This document shows positions 8,234 to 15,882 of a DNA stretch of 64,000 nt, piece after piece; positions within the stretch are counted from its first letter, which is position 1, and each line of letters begins with the position of its first letter. Position numbers and translations under genes: made by a program. Below the pieces are notes generated by a model. It did not search any database. It was not told where the DNA came from and saw nothing but the letters and a program-made list of their open reading frames with translations. Where the stretch lies: contig CANQPJ010000003.1 in assembly GCA_947625755.1 (NCBI GenBank), positions 97,045-161,044 on the forward strand, read 5' to 3'. Source of the DNA: an uncultured Lachnospiraceae bacterium. Its GTDB lineage: Bacteria > Bacillota > Clostridia > Lachnospirales > Lachnospiraceae.

Positions 8234-8379
8234 CAACAAAAGCACCGGTCCAAATTGGACAGATGCTTTCGTCGCCCCCATATCATATATAGTATTGTAG
8301 TGTGCGATAACTAATACAATGAATGATATGAAGAAAATTCCATTCCTACTGAATAGCTACTCTAGAACTATTCTCCACT
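8234..8379 (-). ncRNA. Structured RNA, copy 3 (no intact downstream gene)
   Basis: Third copy. Helices: GAAUAG/CUAUUC; CAUAUCAU/AUGAUAUG, perfect as in copy 1; and the long hairpin at 8234-8274 with loop AAUUU. It lies 3' of the LytTR gene, separated by the terminator at 8517-8540 and its own promoter. A position next to the regulator and the absence of an intact target gene recall RNAIII beside the agr genes; this comparison is inference. Confidence 0.55.
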
Positions 8380-8451
8380 AAAGTACGCAAATTTTGTCGT
8401 TTCGTCAATAGAATATGCGTAAACGATAGTTGATTCTGCGTAAACGATAGT
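8380..8451 (-). promoter_or_regulatory. Promoter and tandem LytTR-type operator, site 3
   Basis: The 15-mer ACTATCGTTTACGCA at 8451-8437 and 8430-8416, 21 bp apart, then TTGACG (8408-8403), a 17-bp spacer and TACTTT (8385-8380). Confidence 0.65.
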
Positions 8452-8516
8452 ACTTTATCTAGTACTATTGTGATATTATTAATTATAATTATAAATATCT
8501 ATAGAATTTCACGCAT

Positions 8517-8540
8517 TAAAAAAAGCCACTTCTGTGACTT
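8517..8540 (-). terminator. Terminator of the kinase/LytTR operon
   Basis: Minus-strand hairpin AGUCAC-AGAA-GUGGCU followed by seven U, about 10 bp after the stop of the LytTR gene. Confidence 0.75.
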
Positions 8541-8550
8541 TTGTGACTTT

Positions 8551-9255
8551 CTATGCACTCCCACAATCATATATTCTTTTCAAATAGACTCTCTTAAATT
8601 CCCAAAGTTTTCTCTGTGAAATATCCAGATTGCTTCCATCTTTCATATATACAATTAAATCTTTATAAGTATCTACCTCATCAAGATTAACTATAAAGGA
8701 TTTATGACATCTGAAAAACCATTTATCACACAATCTCTGTTGAAATTCTTTCAGACTACAATTACATCTTTTTATTCCTTGTTTCATATGAATGCTGACA
8801 GTATGATTCGAACCTTCTACATATACAATATCTTTTAAAGAAATATTATATACTCCTTCTCCAATGATATTTATCTTTATTTTCTTATTTCGTTCTAAAA
8901 GGGTTTCTGCTGAAGACAGTCCTTCATGAATCATATCTTCCATTTTTTCTTTATTAATGTATCTATATGCATTGACTAAATATCCTCTGTCACACATTTC
9001 TGTATGGGTTGTGAGGATCATATAGACACCTTCCGGATTTTTAATTCTTGCCCTCTTAATGGTTTCGAAACCATCTAATCCTTTCATTTCTATGTCTATA
9101 AAAGAAATATCATATGTTATCTCACTGTCGAGATAGTCAATTCCACTTTCATAACAATCTATATCTATTTCCGTACTATTGTCATAATATTTCATAATGC
9201 AATCTTTCGCTTTATCGCGATATAACTGCATATCATCTACTACTGCAATTTTCAT
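8551..9255 (-). CDS. LytTR-family response regulator (AgrA/ComE-like)
   Basis: 234 residues: a receiver domain (about 1-120) with the acidic pair DD at 7-8 and the phospho-acceptor Asp in SFIDIEMKGLDGFE (about 55), then a LytTR DNA-binding domain (about 135-230) with IVYVEGSNHTVSIH, FFRCHKSFIVNL and LDISQRKLWEFK motifs. Such regulators bind paired direct repeats close to promoters. It overlaps the kinase gene by 4 bp (ATGA), so the two are translationally coupled, and has a perfect AGGAGG site. The tandem 15-bp repeats before its own operon and before three leader RNAs are the obvious candidate targets. Confidence 0.93.
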   Translation of the reverse strand: MKIAVVDDMQLYRDKAKDCIMKYYDNSTEIDIDCYESGIDYLDSEITYDISFIDIEMKGLDGFETIKRARIKNPEGVYMILTTHTEMCDRGYLVNAYRYINKEKMEDMIHEGLSSAETLLERNKKIKINIIGEGVYNISLKDIVYVEGSNHTVSIHMKQGIKRCNCSLKEFQQRLCDKWFFRCHKSFIVNLDEVDTYKDLIVYMKDGSNLDISQRKLWEFKRVYLKRIYDCGSA

Positions 9256-10550
9256 ATATCTGCCTCCTGTTCAAGCATAATCATAATAGAAAAAGTTGTG
9301 TTTTCAATATTTATATCTAACATTCCATTATGACGTTCCACTGCTTCTTTAATATTCTCAATTCCAAAACCATGATACTCTACATCCTTTTTCGTGGTCA
9401 CGATTTTACTATGGCTAAACTGCCCTTCGTCTTTAAATGTATTTTCTGCAATAATTATAATATTATCACCTGTATATCTGCATTCTAATGTGATTCTCTT
9501 TTCATCCGATTTTTCTGCGGCTTCAATCGCATTACTTAATAAATTTGAAAAAATAGTACACAAATCATATGGAGAAATCCGGCATGCACTTGGAAGCATT
9601 CCTTTGAAAGTAATATTAATTCCTTTTTGCACTGCTTCTGAATGATATTTATTTACTATTGCATCTACAATACCATTATTGACTGTTATTACGTTTCCTA
9701 AACGGTCAATCTGCATATTGATTTCTTTCATATACTCATTAAAATCTGAATACTGATTGTTTTTCGCCATCATAGATAACACCTGCATATGATTTTTGAT
9801 GTCATGGCGAAACTTCTTTGTGTTTATCTCACGTTGCTCAAGATATTGGTAATGCTTTGTCTGTTCATTTAGATATTTTTGAGTAATTTCTTCTTTTTCT
9901 TTATATGTATCTCTGGAAATAATTAGCGAAATAACTGAAGATAATTGAATAAGAATTCCTAAAATCAATACTAATACAGAAACAAGATATCCTAATTTGT
10001 AATCTTCTAGAATCTTCTCATCAACGATAGATGCTATAATCGTTACAACATAGGTATCTGCTATGGCTAAAATGGTAAAAAAGAATAATTTTACAATGCC
10101 TAATCTTTTTATTCCTTCATTATATTTATTACTATATATTTTTCCAATAACAAAAATAAAGACAAGTGACAAACAAGCTGCTAGTAGTTCCTCTACTCTT
10201 TCGTTTTTTATATTAGTTAATTCAAATACTACATATATCATTTCTGTTGTCATTAAGTCTAACATAGAGGTAAGAAAGAATATCCATAAACCAGAAAAAA
10301 CTAGTTCAAGTATTTTTTCATCATATAATAAACATATTACTATGCAAAAGACTAATATATAACTAGTAAAGGTGATTGAATTACCCTCTGAATAATAAAG
10401 CCACAACGATAAGCTTAACATACAAATAAATGAAACTACATATCTTATTCTTTTTTCTTGTCTCTTGCGAAACATGAATATTAAGTCACAAAAACATAGA
10501 ACTTTTATTAAGTGCAATAAATCTGTTAATTCATATAAAACAGCATCCAT
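9252..10550 (-). CDS. AgrC-like sensor histidine kinase (GHKL type)
   Basis: 432 residues. The first about 215 residues hold six or seven hydrophobic segments, the usual sensor of peptide-sensing kinases. The catalytic part has the phospho-acceptor helix TKKFRHDIKNHMQVL (His about 250), an N-box SNLLSNAIEAAEK and a G-box-like HGFGIENIKEAVERHNG. It is the first gene of a two-gene operon with the LytTR regulator; start with GGAGGAGAT. No AgrB protease or obvious AgrD-type peptide gene is in the window, so the signal is unknown. Confidence 0.93.
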   Translation of the reverse strand: MDAVLYELTDLLHLIKVLCFCDLIFMFRKRQEKRIRYVVSFICMLSLSLWLYYSEGNSITFTSYILVFCIVICLLYDEKILELVFSGLWIFFLTSMLDLMTTEMIYVVFELTNIKNERVEELLAACLSLVFIFVIGKIYSNKYNEGIKRLGIVKLFFFTILAIADTYVVTIIASIVDEKILEDYKLGYLVSVLVLILGILIQLSSVISLIISRDTYKEKEEITQKYLNEQTKHYQYLEQREINTKKFRHDIKNHMQVLSMMAKNNQYSDFNEYMKEINMQIDRLGNVITVNNGIVDAIVNKYHSEAVQKGINITFKGMLPSACRISPYDLCTIFSNLLSNAIEAAEKSDEKRITLECRYTGDNIIIIAENTFKDEGQFSHSKIVTTKKDVEYHGFGIENIKEAVERHNGMLDINIENTTFSIMIMLEQEADI

Positions 10551-10727
10551 TTATCTCCTCCGTAATTTAAATTATTAATATTTATATTATATCAAATAAT
10601 TATAAATTACGGAAGAAATGGGTAGATTTCGTTTTCTACATAAACCAATGTCTGATGATGTGATATAAGTGATTAAACAATACATTATCCTTTCCGTATA
10701 TACTTATGTATTGTCCGGACACAAAAA

Positions 10728-10798
10728 AGGATAACCGATTTATTTTTTTTGTAAATAGAATCTGCGTAAACGATAGTAAATTCTGCGTAAACGATAGT
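10728..10798 (-). promoter_or_regulatory. Promoter and tandem LytTR-type operator of the kinase/LytTR operon (site 4)
   Basis: ACTATCGTTTACGCA at 10798-10784 and 10777-10763, again 21 bp apart. The -35 is TTTACA (10755-10750), and the -10 is weak (TATCCT, 10733-10728, spacer 16 bp). The sequence right of the boxes is unrelated to the other three sites, so the box itself is conserved. This implies autoregulation, as in agr and com systems. Confidence 0.65.
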
Positions 10799-10804
10799 AA
10801 CATT

Positions 10805-10874
10805 TTAAAAAAAAGACGAAAATGGAATGCGAAATTTTTTTCTTAAATAAATTTCTTCACATCATTTTCGTCTT
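10805..10874 (-). terminator. Terminator downstream of the folA-like gene
   Basis: Minus strand AAGACGAAAATG ... CATTTTCGTCTT, 12 perfect pairs with a nested smaller hairpin in the loop, followed by a T-run. Confidence 0.7.
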
Positions 10875-11087
10875 ATATTTATAACAATTAATTTTAATTA
10901 AAATTTCTACTGATTTTAAATAAGTTGTGAAATTATTTCCTCCTAAATTTTGTAAAGTCAACAAATTTCTTTATAACAGACTTACCCTTATATTTATATT
11001 CTATTTAAAATATATCTGGTATTAATATTAATAATATAAACCATTTTTATAACCTATTATTTCATTCTGACTTTTGCTTTCTATCTG

Positions 11088-11576
11088 TTAATTCAAGATT
11101 TTTACACTGGTTTGTCTCCGATATGTTATGTATGTATATGGAATTTCTCCAAAAAATTTTTCTTCGCTTTCTTTTATAAAATCTTTTTCTTCAAATTGTG
11201 GAAAAAAGGTGTCTCCTTCAAAAACTTCATCAATTTCTGTTACATACATTTTTTCTACTATTGGTAATGCTTCCTCATATAATCTCGCCCCACCTGAAAT
11301 AAAAATATCTTTATCTCCTGCCATTTCGATTGCTTCCTGTAAGGACTCCGCAGTGTAACAGTTTTCAGCAGTGAAATCTTTTGAAGAAGATACCACAATA
11401 ATTGTACGGTCTGGCAGTGGATGTCCGATTTCTTCAAAAGATTTTCTCCCCATTATAACAACATTTCCACTAGTCAACTCTTTAAAACGCTTCTGCTCTC
11501 CTTTTATTTTCCATGGAATACATCCTTTGTATCCAATTACCCGATTTTTTGCATAAGCAACTATTAATGCTATCAT
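11088..11576 (-). CDS. folA: Dihydrofolate reductase
   Basis: 162 residues, the usual length. It has the N-terminal strand IALIVAYAKNRVIGYKGCIPWKI with the P-W of the active site, the acidic/amide residue before the KRFK helix, the cofactor segment VIMGRKSFEEIG, PDRTIIVVSS and the C-terminal ISGGARLYEEALP and YVTEID motifs. It catalyses NADPH-dependent reduction of dihydrofolate to tetrahydrofolate. Start ATG has GGAGAAAAC upstream. It is separated by 66 bp from mutY, which reads in the same direction. No thymidylate synthase gene is seen beside it. Confidence 0.93.
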   Translation of the reverse strand: MIALIVAYAKNRVIGYKGCIPWKIKGEQKRFKELTSGNVVIMGRKSFEEIGHPLPDRTIIVVSSSKDFTAENCYTAESLQEAIEMAGDKDIFISGGARLYEEALPIVEKMYVTEIDEVFEGDTFFPQFEEKDFIKESEEKFFGEIPYTYITYRRQTSVKILN

Positions 11577-11642
11577 ATTTCGTTTTCTCCATAATAATTT
11601 TATTACTTTAGTCTTCTTTTATTTTTATCAGCAATACTCCTT

Positions 11643-12710
11643 CTACAGGCATTTCCAAAAAGCTGTAGGTAACGGAATGTCCCGATTTAACTTTTCGGCA
11701 TCAACCCATTGATAAATATTATCTTTCGCTTTGCAGTCCACTTTGTAACAGTGCATGTTCCATTCTAAATGGGTAAAAATGTGTTTCACATTTTTGTGTT
11801 TTTCTACACATATTACATCAATATTCTGTTTTTGCAGCCATGCTTCTATCTCTGATGGGTGAAATTTTTTATCCACATTTGGAAATTCCCACATTCCTGC
11901 AAGAAGCCCCGTTTTCTCTCTTTTTCGTACTGCAATTTTTCCACTGTCACTTAAAATTAATACCGTCTTTTCTATAACCTTTCTTTCTACTTTCTCCTTT
12001 TTTATAGGATATTTCTGCCACGTATCATTTTTATATGCACGGCATTTCGTATTCAATGGGCACTCTTCACATTTTGGTGCTCCATTTGGCAGGCAAACCA
12101 CAGCCCCCAGCTCCATCAGACTCTGTGTAAATTCACTGCAATGATTTTTGGGATAAACCTGTTCCAGACGGTTGCCAATCTCCTTGCGGAATTTTTCATT
12201 CTGAATATTCTGTTCTATTTCATTTAACCTTGTAATTACCCGCAAAACATTTCCATCAACTGCGGAATACGGCATTCCAAAAGCAATAGAGCTGACTGCA
12301 CCTGCTGTATATTTTCCAATTCCGGGAAGCGCTAATATATCCTTATAGTCCTGTGGAAATACACCATCATATTTTTCACAAATAATCTCTGCAGCTTTTT
12401 TTAAATTGCGTGCTCTGGAATAATATCCCAAGCCCTCCCATAATTTCAAAACAGTCTCTTCCTTCGCCTCCGCCAAAGTGCGCACATTAGGAAAACTTTT
12501 CATAAACCGATTATAATACGCTATGACTGCCTCTACTCTGGTCTGCTGCAACATAATTTCAGAAACCCATACACAATATGGATTATGATTTTTCCTCCAC
12601 GGAAGAATCCGGGCATGCTTTTTATACCACATAAGCAATGGTTCAACAATCCATTCCAAGGAGTCCTCATTGTTGTCAATATTTAATCTTTCATCTGCTT
12701 TCATTGTCAT
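11643..12710 (-). CDS. mutY: A/G-specific adenine DNA glycosylase
   Basis: About 355 residues. Adenine glycosylase that removes A opposite 8-oxoguanine. Visible: SEIMLQQTRVEAV with the catalytic Glu, the helix-hairpin-helix LPGIGKYTAGAV, the catalytic Asp in YSAVDGNVLRV, four Cys of an iron-sulfur cluster (C-x7-C-x2-C-x5-C, CLPNGAPKCEECPLNTKC) and a C-terminal Nudix-like 8-oxoG recognition domain (GLLAGMWEFPN). I chose the ATG at 12710 (MTMKADERL), which has AGGGAT upstream; a TTG at 12767 would overlap the preceding gene by 26 bp and add residues not typical of MutY. Confidence 0.92.
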   Translation of the reverse strand: MTMKADERLNIDNNEDSLEWIVEPLLMWYKKHARILPWRKNHNPYCVWVSEIMLQQTRVEAVIAYYNRFMKSFPNVRTLAEAKEETVLKLWEGLGYYSRARNLKKAAEIICEKYDGVFPQDYKDILALPGIGKYTAGAVSSIAFGMPYSAVDGNVLRVITRLNEIEQNIQNEKFRKEIGNRLEQVYPKNHCSEFTQSLMELGAVVCLPNGAPKCEECPLNTKCRAYKNDTWQKYPIKKEKVERKVIEKTVLILSDSGKIAVRKREKTGLLAGMWEFPNVDKKFHPSEIEAWLQKQNIDVICVEKHKNVKHIFTHLEWNMHCYKVDCKAKDNIYQWVDAEKLNRDIPLPTAFWKCL

Positions 12711-12741
12711 TTTACTATCCCTATTTATTTTAACATTCCCA

Positions 12742-13326
12742 TTATGATTGTTTTTTATAATTTTCAATTACTTTCCCTATTTCGTTATAATCCCGCTGCA
12801 TAAGTTCCTCACAAACCTGTAACTGCAATATTTCTTCAGGTATTTTTTCTATAATTTTTTCAATTACAAAATCCTTGCTTTTTTGTTTATATTTCGGCAT
12901 ATTGTTAATTTCCTGTATATGTGCCAATTCCGGTCGCCATAACATGCTTAATTTTCTTTTCCATTTGACTTTTGGATTTTTTTCCGGATGTCTGAGAATG
13001 TAAAAATCTGCCCTGCCATTCTCCATCTCTACCGTAATGATTCCCCACCACTTTGGTACATGCTCCTGAATATGATATGCATGTCTGGTTCCCACTACAA
13101 TATAGTTATAATCATAGAATAAATTGTAATCCCGTACCTGTCTTTTCAAACGTGCATATGTATCTGCATCACTTTTGATTTCAATTCCAAACACTGCTTC
13201 CGGCGTAACTAATACTGCATCTGCTCTGGAACGTCCCATCTGCTTTTCTTCAATAATGCGATTGGGGACATATATATTATCTAAAAAATCAAACAATGGT
13301 TCTCTAATATCTTTATCGTACAACAT
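12742..13326 (-). CDS. sce7726-like PD-(D/E)XK family protein
   Basis: 194 residues. The order R-A-D-A-V near 34, GIEIKSDADT near 47 and LKRQVRDY near 65 is the Asp...Glu-x-Lys...Gln/Tyr pattern of a restriction-endonuclease-like fold; the spacing fits the sce7726 family, whose role is unknown. A nuclease activity is possible but not shown. The gene lies immediately upstream of mutY, which suggests co-transcription. Start ATG has only a moderate ribosome site (AAGAAAAG). Confidence 0.7.
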   Translation of the reverse strand: MLYDKDIREPLFDFLDNIYVPNRIIEEKQMGRSRADAVLVTPEAVFGIEIKSDADTYARLKRQVRDYNLFYDYNYIVVGTRHAYHIQEHVPKWWGIITVEMENGRADFYILRHPEKNPKVKWKRKLSMLWRPELAHIQEINNMPKYKQKSKDFVIEKIIEKIPEEILQLQVCEELMQRDYNEIGKVIENYKKQS

Positions 13327-13385
13327 AATCTTTTCTTAATAAATCTCTTTCATTTTTACTGTTGTCTTTTCTGTTATTCCGCAAT

Positions 13386-13967
13386 TTATTCATGGGCTTT
13401 CCATTTACATTCTGTAATTTCCATGTGTGTAAATACAGACTTAAATGAAGAATTTTCAGGGCTGCATGCATAAATTCCAAATCGAATCTTATTCTTTCCT
13501 TCCAACATATGGCATATGCGCATCTGTCTGAAATTCATTCCATCTTCAGAACACTCCAGACAATAATCTGATTCCCTCCTGCTAAAACGATACCACATAG
13601 ATTTGATAGAAGCATCAATATCCACTGTAGCCCAATCGGAATAACCATGATTTGTTACAACGCTTCCCAATCTTTGGTATTTTTCATTTTCATATTCTAT
13701 GGATGCCTTTAACCAGTTTTCGCTGTCAAGATACATCACGATTCCACACTGATCAAAACGATGCTTACTGTCAAATTCAGTTTTCACTATAAAGGAAAAA
13801 TATTGTTGTTCTGTTTCCATCTGTAATACAGGTGCATTATCGTTTTGAAATCCATAGTAAGTTCTCTGCCATAAATCTGTACCGGGCTCCGTAAAAATTA
13901 CTATTTTATCTTCATCTATTGTATATTTTTCCGGTTCTCTTATCCACATTAAGTTATCAAATTTCAT
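13386..13967 (-). CDS. DUF1349 concanavalin-like protein
   Basis: 193 residues without signal peptide. The order of motifs FSFIVKTEF, QCGIVMYLDSENWLKASIEY, WYRFSRRESDYCLECS and KIRFGIYACSPENSSF matches the DUF1349 family, a lectin/glucanase-like beta sandwich found in cytosolic proteins of Firmicutes. The molecular role is not established. Shine-Dalgarno AAAGGAGAT. A 13-bp sequence (GGTAACAAATCGG on the minus strand) just upstream also occurs before the cohesin/dockerin gene. Confidence 0.8.
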   Translation of the reverse strand: MKFDNLMWIREPEKYTIDEDKIVIFTEPGTDLWQRTYYGFQNDNAPVLQMETEQQYFSFIVKTEFDSKHRFDQCGIVMYLDSENWLKASIEYENEKYQRLGSVVTNHGYSDWATVDIDASIKSMWYRFSRRESDYCLECSEDGMNFRQMRICHMLEGKNKIRFGIYACSPENSSFKSVFTHMEITECKWKAHE

Positions 13968-14146
13968 AATAAATCTCCTTTTCGGTCTAAACCGATTTGT
14001 TACCTCTCTTCATCTTCTCCTAAAATCAATATAACATTTTTTTATTTTATCATATTTCCAAGGGTATTTACACCCTGCCTTTCCCTGACTTTCTGTCCTA
14101 TCTCAACTTTTATTAATAAAGCAATAAAAAATATGCGTAAAACGAA

Positions 14147-14186
14147 AAAGCTCTTATATCCGCATTTTCGCAGATATAAGAGCTTT
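14147..14186. terminator. Terminator after the ABC importer operon
   Basis: AAAGCTCTTATATC/GATATAAGAGCTTT, 14 perfect pairs with a 12-nt loop, and TTTTTCGTTTT after it on the minus strand. Confidence 0.8.
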
Positions 14187-14219
14187 AAGAGTATGTTATA
14201 AAAAGTATAATATTTTGAA

Positions 14220-14972
14220 TTAACAGTATAATGATTCATGCAGTCTGTCCCACAGCTGACCATATCCTTCAGAGGACGGTGTCACAGGACGCTGTATATG
14301 ATTTGGCTCATTAATTACAATTTTTCCTTCCGGATGCAATAATAATATTCTCGTACCGAGTACAATCGCTTCCTGAATGTTATGAGTAATAAATAATATT
14401 GTGCAGTCTTCCTTTTCAGAAAGAGTTATAAGCTCCTGCTGCAATGTATTTCTCGTCATGGCATCCAAAGCTGCGAAAGGCTCATCCATCAAAATAATGG
14501 ATGGATTCAGTGCAAGTGCTTTTGCAATCGCCACTCTCTGTTTCATACCGCCTGAAAGCTGATACGGATAATATTTTTCACATCCCGGTAATTTTACTTT
14601 TTGCAATGCTTCCTGGGATACTTCTTTTAATTGTTTTTTATCCTTCATTCCCTGAAGTTTGAGAGCGTATTGAATATTCTTCTCTACTGTCATCCATGGA
14701 AACAACTGGTTAAAATCCTGGAATACCATAATTCGGTCTGTTCCCGGTGTTGTTGTCTTTTTCCCATTGACAAGAATCTCACCTTCAAAATCTTCAAATC
14801 CGGCTATACAACGGAGTAATGTGGTCTTGCCACAACCCGAAGGTCCCAGAATACTGACAAATTCATTCTTTTTGACAGTCAGATTAAAATCGCGGATAAC
14901 CGTCTTCTGGTTTTCTGAATTGTTATCATAGATTTTTAATAGGTTCTTAATTTCTAATATATTATTATCCAT
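14220..14972 (-). CDS. ABC transporter ATP-binding protein (SsuB/TauB type)
   Basis: About 250 residues. Walker A GPSGCGKTT, Q-loop FQDFNQLFPWM, signature YQLSGGMKQRVAIAKAL, Walker B IILMDEPFAALD and the switch histidine in FITHNIQEA. It is the ATPase of an importer of the nitrate/sulfonate/taurine class. I chose the ATG that overlaps the permease stop by one base (TAATG); a start 18 bp earlier lies inside the permease gene. Confidence 0.93.
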   Translation of the reverse strand: MDNNILEIKNLLKIYDNNSENQKTVIRDFNLTVKKNEFVSILGPSGCGKTTLLRCIAGFEDFEGEILVNGKKTTTPGTDRIMVFQDFNQLFPWMTVEKNIQYALKLQGMKDKKQLKEVSQEALQKVKLPGCEKYYPYQLSGGMKQRVAIAKALALNPSIILMDEPFAALDAMTRNTLQQELITLSEKEDCTILFITHNIQEAIVLGTRILLLHPEGKIVINEPNHIQRPVTPSSEGYGQLWDRLHESLYC

Positions 14973-15775
14973 TATTTTGCCATTCCCCATTTCTTTACTG
15001 TATGATTTTCAATTGGTTCTAATATCGCATACTGGACAACTAATCCAATAATTACAATCACAATCAAAGTAGCATACATTTCCGCATTATTCATATTGGT
15101 ACGCATCTGATTAATATACAAACCAATACCCGGACAGGATGCCAGACCAAATATCATCTCGGCACTCAATAATCCTCTCCATGCTCTTGCCCAGCCTACT
15201 TTTAATCCTGATACAATATAAGTGGTTGCTGCCGGAACATAAACGGCTTTCAAAAGGGAAAATCCACTCAGTCCCATGTTCTTACCCACTTCAATGTATA
15301 TCTGTGGAACAGCTTGAAATCCATCCAGTACATTTCGTGACATAGGCCAAATTACTGCATGAACAACTAAAAACACAATGACACCCGGTTTGATTCCTAC
15401 GATAATGATTACTACAGGAAGTAATGCTACACCCGGCAGTAAGTCACAAATCATGACAATCAGATTGTAAATGTCATAGAATATTCTGCTCGCCATAGAC
15501 AATCCGGAGAATACAAATGCCAATACAATACCAATGACAAGACCCTCCAATAAAAGCTTCATGGAATTCAATGTATAAATTCCTAACGAAAGTCCTGCAT
15601 ATCCTGTTGTAAAGTTGGCTACAAAAGCTCTTCCGATTGACTCAAGTGTAGGAAAAACAATCTCTGATTTTTCTCCAAAAACACCCGCTCTTGCTACTGC
15701 TTCCCACACTACAAGCACAACTACTACAAAAATAATTTTTGTAATTAATCCTTTTACTTTTCCATTGTTTCTCAT
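14972..15775 (-). CDS. ABC transporter permease (SsuC/TauC type)
   Basis: 267 residues with about six membrane segments and the binding-protein-dependent permease loop GLSGFSLLKAVYVPAATTYI (EAA motif region), plus GLKVGWARAWRGLLSAEM, typical of SsuC/TauC. It forms the channel for the adjacent ATPase. Shine-Dalgarno AGGTGAAAAG. Second gene of the importer operon. Confidence 0.92.
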   Translation of the reverse strand: MRNNGKVKGLITKIIFVVVVLVVWEAVARAGVFGEKSEIVFPTLESIGRAFVANFTTGYAGLSLGIYTLNSMKLLLEGLVIGIVLAFVFSGLSMASRIFYDIYNLIVMICDLLPGVALLPVVIIIVGIKPGVIVFLVVHAVIWPMSRNVLDGFQAVPQIYIEVGKNMGLSGFSLLKAVYVPAATTYIVSGLKVGWARAWRGLLSAEMIFGLASCPGIGLYINQMRTNMNNAEMYATLIVIVIIGLVVQYAILEPIENHTVKKWGMAK

Positions 15776-15882
15776 CTTTTCACCTAAAAACTATATTTCA
15801 AAATACTGTCTTATGTTACAAACTATAGTCACGGGGTCATTATAGCATATAATTATCTGACTTGCAAAATAAATATGGATAA

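Larger units (their letters stand above)
10551..11087. other. Intergenic region with kinase-operon control and a convergent-looking terminator
   Basis: About 540 bp. It holds the fourth LytTR-type repeat pair (10763-10798), a weak promoter and a roughly 180-nt leader for the kinase operon, then the terminator (10805-10874) of the dihydrofolate reductase transcript. A 32-codon ORF in the leader (10685-10587) has a poor ribosome site and is not called. Confidence 0.5.

Noticed and set aside
4530..8280. Short ORFs starting ATGGGGGCGACGAAAGCA in all three leaders (16, 18 and 29 codons), a possible signal-peptide family MGATKA.VQFG
   Set aside because: No Shine-Dalgarno site before the ATG. The changes between copies alter amino acids (Phe/Ser, Pro/Leu, Met/Val) but keep base pairing, and the ends differ. 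An RNA explanation is better.
10587..10685. 32-codon ORF in the leader of the kinase operon, considered as a signal peptide gene
   Set aside because: Poor ribosome site, no hydrophobic leader or Gly-Gly/Cys pattern of a signal peptide, and no repeat elsewhere.
14042..14263. 73-codon frame overlapping the terminator and end of the ABC ATPase gene
   Set aside because: It spans a strong terminator and antisense-like sequence, without ribosome site or family match.
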